A DNA stretch of 64,000 nucleotides from Proteinivorax hydrogeniformans (lineage in GTDB: Bacteria; Bacillota; Proteinivoracia; Proteinivoracales; Proteinivoracaceae), in contig NZ_CP159485.1 of NCBI RefSeq assembly GCF_040515995.1, positions 620,001 through 684,000 of the forward strand, in the 5' to 3' direction. Positions 11,284 through 19,948 of the stretch are shown piece by piece; position 1 is the first letter of the stretch; every line of letters begins with the position of its first letter. The translations under genes and the position numbers were made by a program. The notes beneath the pieces are model-generated. The model saw only the letters and a program-made list of their open reading frames with translations. It ran no database searches and was not told the origin of the DNA.

Positions 11284-12488
11284 TATTTTTCCTCCTTTAG
11301 TATATGTCCCATCTTTTCTTTTTTTGTTTTAAGATAAAATTCATTTCTTTCGTTGTGGTTTGTTTGAATAGGCACTCTCTCAACAACTTCCATGCCATAA
11401 CCTGCTAACCCAGCAAGTTTTTTGGGGTTGTTTGTCATAAGCTTTATTTTCTTAACGCCTAAATCATAAAGTATTTGAGCACCGATTCCATAATCTCGCA
11501 TATCTTCTGGAAAACCTAGCTTTACATTGGCTTCTACTGTATCAAAGCCTTGGTCTTGTAGTTCATAGGCCTTTATTTTATTGATGAGCCCAATACCTCT
11601 ACCTTCCTGGCGCATGTATAACAATACACCTCTACCATCTTCTTCAATCTTCTCGATAGCTGCTTGATACTGATCACCGCAATCGCATCGAAGGGAGCCA
11701 AAAGCATCACCAGTTAAACATTCAGAGTGTACTCTTACGAGCACTTCATCATCGTCTTTTATATCACCTTTAACTAAAGCTACATGATGTTCGCCGTTTA
11801 ACTTGTTAACGTACCCGTGCATTTTAAAGTCGCCGTATTTAGTAGGCATTTCAGCACTAGCTTTTTTATCAACTAAAAGTTCATGCTTTCTTCTGTATTC
11901 AATTAGATCTGCAATAGTGATAATTTTTAAGTTATGCTTTTTTACATATTCCATAAGCTGAGGAACCCGAGCCATAGATCCGTCTTCATTCATAATTTCA
12001 CAGATTACCCCTGCAGGATATAAACCGGCCATCTTTGCTAAATCAGTACCCGCTTCAGTATGTCCTGCTCTTTTTAGAACGCCTCCTTCTTTAGCTATAA
12101 GAGGGAAGATGTGCCCGGGCTTAGTAAAATCTTTTGGTCTAGATGATGAATCAACTAATTTAAGTATAGTGTCGGCTCTTTCTTTAGCTGAGATTCCAGT
12201 TGTAGCATCTGCAGAGTCAACTGAAACTGTAAAAGCAGTTTCCTTAGGATCTGTGTTGTTACTCACCATAGGGTAAATACCTAGCTTTTGTAATCTTTCC
12301 TTCAACATTGGCGTGCATATTAATCCACGCCCGTATTTAGCCATAAAATTTATAGCTTCCGTGGTAGCCTTTTCTGCTGCCATTAACAAATCGCCTTCAT
12401 TTTCTCTATCCTCGTCATCTACAACTACAATCATTTTTCCCTGTTTAATATCCTCTAATGCTTCCTCGATAGTATTAAATTTAATCAT
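11283..12488 (-). CDS. ribBA: Bifunctional DHBP synthase / GTP cyclohydrolase II
   Basis: The N-terminal half makes 3,4-dihydroxy-2-butanone 4-phosphate from ribulose 5-phosphate ([11 protein letters not shown] acidic motif, [10 protein letters not shown]). The C-terminal half opens the GTP ring (zinc-site cysteines in [17 protein letters not shown], then RQEGRGIGL). Together they feed both branches of riboflavin synthesis. A GTG at 12497 is possible, but AAGGGG sits 8 nt before the ATG at 12488, giving 401 residues. Third gene of the FMN-riboswitch operon. Confidence 0.96.
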   Translation of the reverse strand: MIKFNTIEEALEDIKQGKMIVVVDDEDRENEGDLLMAAEKATTEAINFMAKYGRGLICTPMLKERLQKLGIYPMVSNNTDPKETAFTVSVDSADATTGISAKERADTILKLVDSSSRPKDFTKPGHIFPLIAKEGGVLKRAGHTEAGTDLAKMAGLYPAGVICEIMNEDGSMARVPQLMEYVKKHNLKIITIADLIEYRRKHELLVDKKASAEMPTKYGDFKMHGYVNKLNGEHHVALVKGDIKDDDEVLVRVHSECLTGDAFGSLRCDCGDQYQAAIEKIEEDGRGVLLYMRQEGRGIGLINKIKAYELQDQGFDTVEANVKLGFPEDMRDYGIGAQILYDLGVKKIKLMTNNPKKLAGLAGYGMEVVERVPIQTNHNERNEFYLKTKKEKMGHILKEEK

Positions 12489-12506
12489 ATTATACACCCC
12501 TTTTAA

Positions 12507-13160
12507 TTAAGCAAATCCATTTTTCTGTAAAAAACTAATATCGATGGAATTTTTGCTGTCGTTTTCAGTTTTGTTAGCATTAACTAACTTCTCCACATAT
12601 TTACCAACTAAATCGTATTCCAAATTTACCTCATCACCGATTTTATTCTTCAGCAAAGTAGTGTCTTCTCCAGTGAGTGGGATGATTGAAACCTTAAAGC
12701 TATCATCATTTACATCAGCTACTGTTAGGCTTGTACCATCTATTGCTATAGAACCTTTTTCTATTACATATTTGAGGCTAGTATTCACAGGCTTTATGGT
12801 AACCCAAGTAGCGTTTTCATCCTTTCTGAAGTTTAGTATTGTGCCTATATCATCGATATGACCAGAAACCATATGTCCACCTAACCGATTTCCTAGCTGT
12901 AAAGCTCGCTCTAAGTTAACTTCACTGCCGATGTTTAACTTTCCCAAATTACTGTTATCCATTGTTTCAGGCATAACATCAGCATCAAAGCTATTAGATG
13001 TAAAACTTACTACAGTTAAGCAAACACCATTAGTACTAATACTGTCGCCTAGTTTTACACCATCTAGAACTTTTTTTGCACTTATAGTGAGACTACAAGA
13101 TTTAATGCTTTTTTTTACTTTTTGTACCTTTCCAACTTCTTCAACAAGACCGGTAAACAT
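12507..13160 (-). CDS. ribE: Riboflavin synthase alpha chain
   Basis: Dismutates two lumazines into riboflavin and the pyrimidine substrate. It has two homologous lumazine-binding repeats, starting MFTGLVEE and again around MVSGHIDDIG, with SISTNGVCLTV and SIAIDGTSLTV at equivalent places. An in-frame ATG exists at 13184 inside ribD, but the AGGTGAGG site sits just before the ATG at 13160, and the family starts with MFTG. ribD ends 4 nt upstream. Confidence 0.95.
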   Translation of the reverse strand: MFTGLVEEVGKVQKVKKSIKSCSLTISAKKVLDGVKLGDSISTNGVCLTVVSFTSNSFDADVMPETMDNSNLGKLNIGSEVNLERALQLGNRLGGHMVSGHIDDIGTILNFRKDENATWVTIKPVNTSLKYVIEKGSIAIDGTSLTVADVNDDSFKVSIIPLTGEDTTLLKNKIGDEVNLEYDLVGKYVEKLVNANKTENDSKNSIDISFLQKNGFA

Positions 13161-13164
13161 AACC

Positions 13165-14265
13165 TCACCTTCCCTTTTTAACATAACCAGAGATTAATAT
13201 GTCGTCATCAAATCTACGGACGTCAATTTCTGTTAAGGAAATTGCATCATTTATATACTCAATTCCTTGCCCAGTTACAGGTGTTATGGCATTTTTACCA
13301 CCTATAATTTTTGGGGCGATAAAGTTTAAAACTTTGTCCACATTGTTTGTGCTAAAAGCGCTAAAATTTAATTGGCCGCCACCTTCAATAAGTAAACTAT
13401 CAATCTTCATTTCTCCTAGTTTGTCTAAAAGATATGTCAGATCTACTTTTCCTGTTTTATTAGGAGTTATAATAATTTCTGCACCTTTTGCTTCTAAAGA
13501 AGAAAGTTTTGAGCTGTCAGCACGTTCTGTGGTTGCAATTATAGTTTTTGCTTTAGAATCTATGTTTAAAACATTAGCACTCAGTGGTATTTGTGCTGTT
13601 GAATCCACGATAATACGATGCGGGTCTGTCCCGCTACCATCAGGTAAACGTGTTGTTAAAAATGGATCATCGTTTAACACTGTGCCTATACCGACCAATA
13701 TCGCAGAGACTTGATTTCTTAAATTATGGACATAAGCTCTAGATAATTTATTTGTAATCCATTTAGAATCACCAGAGACAGTTGCTATCTTACCATCTAA
13801 AGTCATGGCGGTTTTGATTATGACAAAGGGTCTGTTTTCGCTAATATATTTAATAAAAAACTCATTGAGCTTCTTTGCTTCAGCTTCTAAAACCCCGCTA
13901 ACTACCTCGATGCCATTTTCTTCAAGAATGCTAATGCCCTTACCTGAAACTAAAGGGTTAGGATCCTTCATAGCCACAACAACTTGTTTGATTCCACTTT
14001 TCACAATCGCTTCAGCACAGGGAGGAGTTTTTCCGTAGTGGGAACAGGGCTCTAAAGTAACATACATAACAGCATCTTCTAAGTTTTCATTGCAGTTTTT
14101 TAAAGCGTTAAGTTCTGCATGGCGACCACCATAGTACTCGTGGTAACCTTCTGCAATAATACTATTATTCTTGACTATAACTGCGCCTACTAAAGGATTT
14201 GGAGAAACTTGTCCACGCCCTTTTTTAGCTATATCCAATGCCCTTTTCATAAACTTATAAGTCAA
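13165..14265 (-). CDS. ribD: Bifunctional pyrimidine deaminase/reductase RibD
   Basis: Deaminates and then reduces the first pyrimidine intermediate of riboflavin synthesis. The N-terminal cytidine-deaminase-like domain has the zinc motif HAELNAL and PCSHYGKTPPC. The C-terminal NADPH reductase domain starts near RPFVIIKTAMTLDGKIA and contains LLIEGGGQLNFSAF. Length 366 is typical. First gene of the operon, about 140 nt downstream of the FMN riboswitch. Confidence 0.96.
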   Translation of the reverse strand: MTYKFMKRALDIAKKGRGQVSPNPLVGAVIVKNNSIIAEGYHEYYGGRHAELNALKNCNENLEDAVMYVTLEPCSHYGKTPPCAEAIVKSGIKQVVVAMKDPNPLVSGKGISILEENGIEVVSGVLEAEAKKLNEFFIKYISENRPFVIIKTAMTLDGKIATVSGDSKWITNKLSRAYVHNLRNQVSAILVGIGTVLNDDPFLTTRLPDGSGTDPHRIIVDSTAQIPLSANVLNIDSKAKTIIATTERADSSKLSSLEAKGAEIIITPNKTGKVDLTYLLDKLGEMKIDSLLIEGGGQLNFSAFSTNNVDKVLNFIAPKIIGGKNAITPVTGQGIEYINDAISLTEIDVRRFDDDILISGYVKKGR

Positions 14266-14285
14266 ACCATCACCTCCAAAAAAGT

Positions 14286-14322
14286 ATAAAAAAACGGCTC
14301 TGAAGATATACTCCAGAGCCGT
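14286..14322 (-). terminator. Riboswitch-controlled terminator before ribD
   Basis: On the minus strand ACGGCTCTG / CAGAGCCGT is followed by a run of T. This is the expression platform of the FMN riboswitch. An alternative hairpin (AGTAGGTAAG / CTTAAACCTACT, 14340-14372) lies between the aptamer and the terminator. Confidence 0.8.
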
Positions 14323-14402
14323 AAAAGTCGATAAACGTATAGTAGGTTTAAGTATAACTTCTTACCTACTATAATTACCTATAGTTCACCTATTTATAGA
14401 TA

Positions 14403-14517
14403 AACTTCTTCTCCCATCCAGACTTTAACTGTCGGTCTCGGAATCTAACCAAGTCAACCACAATTGTGGCTCGCGGACTATACCGCCGGTAGGGAATCTC
14501 ACCCTGCCCTGAAGAAA
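14403..14517 (-). promoter_or_regulatory. FMN riboswitch (RFN element)
   Basis: On the minus strand the RNA contains the conserved RFN pieces in order: CAGGGCAGGGTGAGATTCC, TACCGGCGGTATAG, TCCGCGAGCC, TTGGTTAGATTCCGAG, ACCGACAGTTAAAGTC and GGATGGGAGAAG. Bound FMN should favour the downstream terminator and shut off ribD-ribE-ribBA-ribH-HAD. Confidence 0.95.
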
Positions 14518-14537
14518 TTATTTGTTGTTGTGATTTA

Positions 14538-14566
14538 AAAATAACATATCATTACTCTACTGTCAA
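14538..14566 (-). promoter_or_regulatory. Riboflavin operon promoter
   Basis: Read on the minus strand: TTGACA (14566-14561), 17 bp, then TATTTT (14543-14538), about 20 bp before the RFN element. Confidence 0.75.
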
Positions 14567-14583
14567 ATAAAAAATATCCTTAA

Positions 14584-16335
14584 TCACCTAAAGCTAAAAA
14601 AGATGTAAAACTCCATAGACTCAACTTTTATCGAATTATTTTCTTCGTCCTTAAAGCCGTAGATGTTTTTAAAGACAAGCTTGATATCTGTGTTTTGGTT
14701 TTTATCGGAATAGGTCATTTTAGTTAAAGATAACACTTCAGTGCCTTCATGTTGGTTATAAATTTCTTTAGCTATGCTACCAATATCCTTACTGTAAATT
14801 ACATCTTCATTTTTATAAATATACAATTCACTTTTTTTATCATTGGCAGTTACTAAAAAGTCCCCAAGTTTAAGCTCAGAGCTAGCATGGATGTTTAGTG
14901 TAAAATGACCAAAGTGCTGATATTGATTAATGTCTATTAACTCATCTTCTGAAAGGTGTATTCTAAAATATTCTCGCCTTTGTCTAAAGTGGTCATGGCG
15001 ACTTCTTTGTAGTTCAAAACCAAAGACATCTTTGGTATCCCTTAGTAGACTGAATCCGTCAGGCAAATAGCTTAACTTACTCAAATCATGGTTGCTATTA
15101 AAGTAAATGATGATACTGCTAAGCTCATACCTATCTTCTACTGATAGTTCTTTCTGAGGCTGAATTTCTCCATTTTTAAGCATGTCATGTTCTGTTAGTA
15201 ACCTTTCAAAACGGGTGTTTTGACTGGAAATGGAGGTGGAATAAGCGCTCCAAGGCCCAATGACTGACAAGATGGCTATCACAGCTAATGAGATAGGGAT
15301 TACTATACCTCTTTTGCGCGACGAAAAAATGTGGTAAAGCATAATCCCTACTAACCACAGCCCTGCTACTAAAGCAAAGTACCTTCTTTCAGTAAATCCA
15401 TAGGCAGATATCCTAATATACAAAGAAACTAGCATCATCACTAAAAGGGGAAGTGAAAGCTTAGGGAGGTAGCTTTTAAACATGGAAGTCCATTTACTTG
15501 TTTTTTTAAGGGGAGATATGGCTAACAAAACTGCAGTAGACAACATTAGATACCAAAGGACCAAATTCGCAACAACACCTTGGGGAAGCTCTCTTGCCAA
15601 GAGTATGTTACCGAAATATATATATAAAATTAAGGTATAGGCAGCTATTAGAGGCGTTAAAATATACCTTAAAAGAACGCTAATAACTTTAGGGTAATCA
15701 TTAACAGTCAAATATTGGTGATTCTTAGGTATATCTGCTAGAAAGAAGGCCGGGGCAAAGACTCCTACAACAATTAGCCAGATATCTAAATAAGCTTTAG
15801 AGGAGATGTTGATAGAAAAAAGCAGGTTTATTGTCAACAATAATGCTGAAACACCCATAAATAATATCATTGAGTATAGATAGGTAATAAAAAAACTTGT
15901 AAATAATCGGATAACATATAGCTCAAACTTAGGTGCCTTAAAAAAGAATGGGATGAAAGTAAAAGCTAGGGTAAAAGCCAGAAAGAGGGCTGCATACCTT
16001 GTAACAGTTACCATAGTAATTTCTTTCAACATAAAAATTAGAAAAGATAACAAAAGTAAAAAAAGTAAGCTAAAAATAACGGTTTTTACTTTGTTTGTTT
16101 TTATTTGCACCTTTTCACAAAGTGCTTGTGCAGACAGGGAAATAGGAACCCCTAATCCAAAAGTCATACCTAACCTTATAAATAACTGGTGTTGCTCCAA
16201 AGTAGGAAAACTTAGTCTATTAGCCAAGATAAAAGCCAAAGTAGCCAATACAGAAAATAATACTGAAATAGGAAAGCGGTTACAGGCAGATAATATCTTC
16301 TGAAAAAGTATATATATTTGGTTTTTAAAATACAA
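14584..16335 (-). CDS. DUF4153-type multi-pass membrane protein
   Basis: A 583-residue integral membrane protein. The first about 370 residues hold roughly ten or more hydrophobic segments. The rest is a polar C-terminal domain, probably outside the membrane, rich in charged and aromatic residues. The pattern and the FILANRLSFPT start region resemble the DUF4153 family, whose biochemical role is unknown. The start is a TTG at 16335 with AAGGAG 9 nt upstream; no better start lies nearby. It is divergent from resB and stands alone. Confidence 0.7.
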   Translation of the reverse strand: MYFKNQIYILFQKILSACNRFPISVLFSVLATLAFILANRLSFPTLEQHQLFIRLGMTFGLGVPISLSAQALCEKVQIKTNKVKTVIFSLLFLLLLSFLIFMLKEITMVTVTRYAALFLAFTLAFTFIPFFFKAPKFELYVIRLFTSFFITYLYSMILFMGVSALLLTINLLFSINISSKAYLDIWLIVVGVFAPAFFLADIPKNHQYLTVNDYPKVISVLLRYILTPLIAAYTLILYIYFGNILLARELPQGVVANLVLWYLMLSTAVLLAISPLKKTSKWTSMFKSYLPKLSLPLLVMMLVSLYIRISAYGFTERRYFALVAGLWLVGIMLYHIFSSRKRGIVIPISLAVIAILSVIGPWSAYSTSISSQNTRFERLLTEHDMLKNGEIQPQKELSVEDRYELSSIIIYFNSNHDLSKLSYLPDGFSLLRDTKDVFGFELQRSRHDHFRQRREYFRIHLSEDELIDINQYQHFGHFTLNIHASSELKLGDFLVTANDKKSELYIYKNEDVIYSKDIGSIAKEIYNQHEGTEVLSLTKMTYSDKNQNTDIKLVFKNIYGFKDEENNSIKVESMEFYIFFSFR

Positions 16336-16470
16336 AGTAAACTCACTCCTTTTAACCTAATAATATCATGAAATCACCCTTTAAAGTAAGTCGCAGTAAG
16401 AACATTATATTTATACTAGCAGTGATATTTTCCCAATAAACGGAGATATTAAAAAAGTGAGGTGATGAAT

Positions 16471-17703
16471 TTGAAACTATTTAGACTGTTATACTCAATG
16501 AAAACTGGAATTGTACTTTTAGTTATTTTAGCTTCTGTATCTGTAATTGGTACTTTAATTCCACAAGAGAGGCCTATGGGGTGGTACCAAGAAAATTATA
16601 GTCATAGGGTTTTTACCGCTATAGAGATGTTTAATTTAGATGATATGTACCACAGTAGGTGGTTTTTCGGGTTATTTATTTTGTTATCCCTAAACCTACT
16701 TTTATGTAGCATAGTTAGGCTTCCAAAGGTATATCAAAGGTTTAAAAAACCGTACATGATAAATGGGAATAAATTTAGAGTTCGCGATCTTGAGGTTAAT
16801 AGCTTAAAGAAAGTAGTTACAGATCTGGGGTTCAAAAAAACAGCTGTTGAAGGAGGTACATTACATAGCAAAAAAGGATTTGCAGGATTTTTTGGTTCGT
16901 GGTTAACTCACCTAGGTATGCTGATTATTATAGTTGGGTATGTTGCCGGTATATATCTTGGGTTTAATTATCAAGTAGTGGGAGTAGTAGGAGATAATGT
17001 GGCGGTTTCTGGTACTGATGTTGAGGTTTATATAGATGACTTTGTGGTTGATTATAGAGAGGACAATACAGTAGATCAATACTATTCCTATGTAACGGTT
17101 AGTGATGGGCAAGAGAATAGAAGTGGAGAGATCTCTGTTAATAACCCTTTGGCCCATGATAAGTATAACTTTTATCAGTTAGCAACTGGATGGATGTTGG
17201 ATTTAGAATACACTGCCAGAGGGGAAACTACAACAAAAAGGTTGTATCAACGGGATGAAGTGATGTTAGAAGACGGTCATTTAGCAATTAGGGTGCTGGA
17301 ATTTAGACCAGACGCCATAGACAACACTCCTCACCTAAAACATCCCATGTTACTTTATCAAATAGTCCAGCACGGCAGGGTTTTAGACATGAATGTAACG
17401 GAGTTTGATAAGCCAATTACATGGATGGGAAGGACAATTACCTTTACAAATCCGCAGCGATATACTGTGCTAGAGGTTTCTAACGATCCTACCTTAGGTT
17501 TTGTGAGTATAGGGGCGATTGCTTTACTAGCAGGGCTATTTTTAAGTTTTTATGTTAATCCATCATCAATACTTTGTGTACCACATCCTCAAGGGGGATA
17601 TGAAGTAACAGTATACAGTGCAAAGTTTGTAGAAGAAACGATAGAAAACTTCAAAAACGAATTGGAAGGGGTTGAACAGGTTGATAGAAAGGATATTGTT
17701 TAA
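16471..17703 (+). CDS. resB: ResB-like cytochrome c biogenesis protein
   Basis: Part of the system II (Ccs) machinery that moves haem across the membrane and attaches it to apocytochromes. N-terminal membrane segments (SMKTGIVLLVILASVSVIGT and a second near residue 70), another pair near 150, an extracytoplasmic beta-rich domain and a last segment near 350 match the ResB/Ccs1 layout. GTG (16462) and ATG (16465) precede the TTG at 16471, but GAGGTGAT lies over them, so the TTG is the best-placed start. It overlaps resC, and nrfA follows. Confidence 0.9.
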   Translation: MKLFRLLYSMKTGIVLLVILASVSVIGTLIPQERPMGWYQENYSHRVFTAIEMFNLDDMYHSRWFFGLFILLSLNLLLCSIVRLPKVYQRFKKPYMINGNKFRVRDLEVNSLKKVVTDLGFKKTAVEGGTLHSKKGFAGFFGSWLTHLGMLIIIVGYVAGIYLGFNYQVVGVVGDNVAVSGTDVEVYIDDFVVDYREDNTVDQYYSYVTVSDGQENRSGEISVNNPLAHDKYNFYQLATGWMLDLEYTARGETTTKRLYQRDEVMLEDGHLAIRVLEFRPDAIDNTPHLKHPMLLYQIVQHGRVLDMNVTEFDKPITWMGRTITFTNPQRYTVLEVSNDPTLGFVSIGAIALLAGLFLSFYVNPSSILCVPHPQGGYEVTVYSAKFVEETIENFKNELEGVEQVDRKDIV

Positions 17704-18490
17704 TATTTCTTTTTTTGGGTATGGATTGACAGTAGTTTTGTATATGATTTTCATGTTTAAGCAAAATATAAAGATAGCTAAGCTTGGATTTTTTACGATA
17801 GCAACTTCGTGGGTAATTCATACAATTTCACTGCTTCTAAGGTGGTATGCAGCAGGTTATCCACCGTTAACAAACCAGTTTGAATTTGCATCTAGCTTCG
17901 CCTGGGGGATAGCTCTATGCTACATTTTTATTTATCAAAAATATCGCTACCATGGATTGGGAATTTTTATCACTCCGGTAATATTTATGATAGCTGGGTA
18001 TGGGATGAGTTTATCAAGGGATATTTCTCCCTTAATGCCTGCATTGCAGAGCAATTGGCTGTTTTTTCATGTTTTTACAGCAGTGCTTAGCTATGGAGCC
18101 TTTGGTGTAGCTTTTGGGTTAGGGATTCTATTTATTGTTATGAATAAACTAAAAGATGGGAAAGATATAACTAGACATTTGCCTAAGTTAGAAAAAATTG
18201 ACTCTCTGATTTATAAAACTATAGCTTTTGGGTTTTTGTTTTTAACTTTGGTTATAGTTACTGGAGCAGTGTGGGCCCAGGAGGCTTGGACAAGATATTG
18301 GGCTTGGGATCCTAAAGAAACATGGTCACTTATTACGTGGATTATCTATGCTATATTTTTACATGCTAGATTAAAAAAAGGTCTCAAAGGTCAAAAACTT
18401 GCCATGTTTGCCATTATTGGTTTTGCCAGTGTGTTGTTTACCTACATGGGTGTAAACATGTTGTTGCCAAGCATCCACAGCTATATGTAG
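17681..18490 (+). CDS. resC: ResC/CcsA-like haem export protein
   Basis: Partner of ResB in system II cytochrome c maturation. It has about eight membrane segments and ends with the tryptophan-rich haem-handling signature WAWDPKETWSLITW, plus conserved histidines (HTISLL, FFHVFT, HARL). It overlaps resB. The TTG at 17672 lies on the GGAAGGGG site, so the TTG at 17681, nine bases after that site, is preferred. The client is presumably the adjacent NrfA. Confidence 0.92.
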   Translation: MIERILFNISFFGYGLTVVLYMIFMFKQNIKIAKLGFFTIATSWVIHTISLLLRWYAAGYPPLTNQFEFASSFAWGIALCYIFIYQKYRYHGLGIFITPVIFMIAGYGMSLSRDISPLMPALQSNWLFFHVFTAVLSYGAFGVAFGLGILFIVMNKLKDGKDITRHLPKLEKIDSLIYKTIAFGFLFLTLVIVTGAVWAQEAWTRYWAWDPKETWSLITWIIYAIFLHARLKKGLKGQKLAMFAIIGFASVLFTYMGVNMLLPSIHSYM

Positions 18491-18525
18491 AAAATATTTA
18501 TGACAAAAAATGAGGTGATTAAACA

Positions 18526-19785
18526 GTGAGAGATTGGCAAAAGGTAGTTCTAGCTTTAGCGGCAGTTTTAGTTTTGGGTATAGCTGTTTATAGTTATATG
18601 GGAGGCAGAGATGCAGCTGATGAGCAACCACCTAGAGATCCAGGTGGTCAGGAAGGACCAGAACAGGAAGATAAAATTTTAGACCCAGCCCATTGGGAGG
18701 ATGAACATCCTGAGATTTATCAATCATATATGAGGAATACCCCCGATGACGATGATAATGTAAAGCGTGGCTCTGATCAACAGGTAGATTATATAGAAAG
18801 ATATCCGCAGATAGAGACGATTTATGAGGGTTTTGGATTTGCAAAAGAGTACTTTTCAACAGTAGGACACCTCTACTCATTAACTAGTGTAAGAGAGATT
18901 GCAAGACCAAAGCCAGGAGCTAACTGCTTAGCTTGTAAAACCCCAGATTATGAAGGTTTTTATGAAGAATATGGTGACGATTTATTTGCTATGGAATTTA
19001 ATGAAATGGCAGAACGTGCACAGTGGAATATAACCTGTTATAGTTGTCATGGTAACGACCCAGGTAGTATTCACATTTCGGTACCACAAGCGGAGCCTGG
19101 CTTTGAGCAGGTAGACTTTGACATACCGCCAGGAACAGCAAGTTGTGCACAATGTCATGTAGAGTATTACTTTGAAGAAGAAAATATGGCTGTTGTCTTT
19201 CCATGGGAAAACGGACTAACAGTTCAGGATATGGAAGATTATTTTGACGAAAGAGACTTTGCAGATTGGGAACACCCTAGAACTGGAACGCCACTTATTA
19301 AGATACAGCATCCTGAATTTGAAATGTATACCGGTAGTCCTCATGATCAGTTAGGTATGAGCTGTGCTGATTGTCATATGCCAACAGTCGAAAGCGAAGA
19401 TGGCGTGGAGTATGTTTCCCATTGGTGGAGCAGCCCACTTCATACAGCAGAAGAGTCTTGCTTAGGCTGTCACGCAAACCATGACGTCGAAAGTATAACT
19501 GAATGGGTGAGCGAAGGACAAGCAGAAGTTGAGGAAAAGCAAGTTCAAACTATGGACATGCTGGTAGAGCTGATTGAAGAACTTGCAACTAGAGTGGAAA
19601 ACGATGATTTAGATGAAGAAACTCTAGAAGAAGTTAGAAGTTTACACCGACAAGCACAAATCAGATGGGATTTTGTCTTTGCGGAAAACAGTACTGGAAG
19701 TCACTATTTTGATAGAGCACATGAATATCTAGACGAAGCTATGGAGATAGCTGAAGAGGCTCTACAAATATTAGAGGAAAATTAA
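18526..19785 (+). CDS. nrfA: Pentahaem cytochrome c nitrite reductase NrfA
   Basis: Reduces nitrite to ammonium with six electrons outside the cell membrane. The haem sites are CLACK (134-138, the lysine-ligated catalytic haem), CYSCH (171), CAQCH (207), CADCH (280) and CLGCH (312). EYY after the third site and KIQHPEFE at 260 fit the active-site and calcium-site region. Residues 6-25 form a single hydrophobic helix with no clear cleavage or lipobox site, so the protein may stay anchored. The usual quinol dehydrogenase NrfH is not adjacent. The start is GTG with GAGGTGAT upstream. The protein is strongly acidic. Confidence 0.95.
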   Translation: MRDWQKVVLALAAVLVLGIAVYSYMGGRDAADEQPPRDPGGQEGPEQEDKILDPAHWEDEHPEIYQSYMRNTPDDDDNVKRGSDQQVDYIERYPQIETIYEGFGFAKEYFSTVGHLYSLTSVREIARPKPGANCLACKTPDYEGFYEEYGDDLFAMEFNEMAERAQWNITCYSCHGNDPGSIHISVPQAEPGFEQVDFDIPPGTASCAQCHVEYYFEEENMAVVFPWENGLTVQDMEDYFDERDFADWEHPRTGTPLIKIQHPEFEMYTGSPHDQLGMSCADCHMPTVESEDGVEYVSHWWSSPLHTAEESCLGCHANHDVESITEWVSEGQAEVEEKQVQTMDMLVELIEELATRVENDDLDEETLEEVRSLHRQAQIRWDFVFAENSTGSHYFDRAHEYLDEAMEIAEEALQILEEN

Positions 19786-19823
19786 AAAAGACCCTACCTT
19801 GAAACCAAGGTAGGGTCTTTTTT
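19786..19823 (+). terminator. nrfA terminator
   Basis: Stem AAAGACCCTACCTTG / CAAGGTAGGGTCTTT followed by T residues, immediately after the nrfA stop. Confidence 0.9.
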
Positions 19824-19824
19824 A

Positions 19825-19903
19825 TCCTGAGCAAAGCGAAGGATCTTATAAATTTGAGCTCTTAGGTAAGCAAACCAAGATTCTTCGGCAGGCTCAGAAT
19901 GAG
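19825..19903. repeat. Imperfect inverted-repeat element
   Basis: TCCTGAGC...GCGAAGGATCTT is matched in reverse by AAGATTCTTCGGC...GCTCAG about 30 nt later. Elements of this form, with CTTCGGCAGGCTCAG, are seen dispersed in many bacterial genomes. It lies between two convergent terminators. Confidence 0.55.
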
Positions 19904-19911
19904 ACAGTATA

Positions 19912-19948
19912 AGACACCTGCCTTAACAGTAAGGCAGGTGTCTTTTCA
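19912..19948 (-). terminator. Terminator of the GNAT fusion gene
   Basis: Perfect stem AAGACACCTGCCTTA / TAAGGCAGGTGTCTT around a 4-nt loop, abutting the stop codon of the minus-strand gene. Confidence 0.8.
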
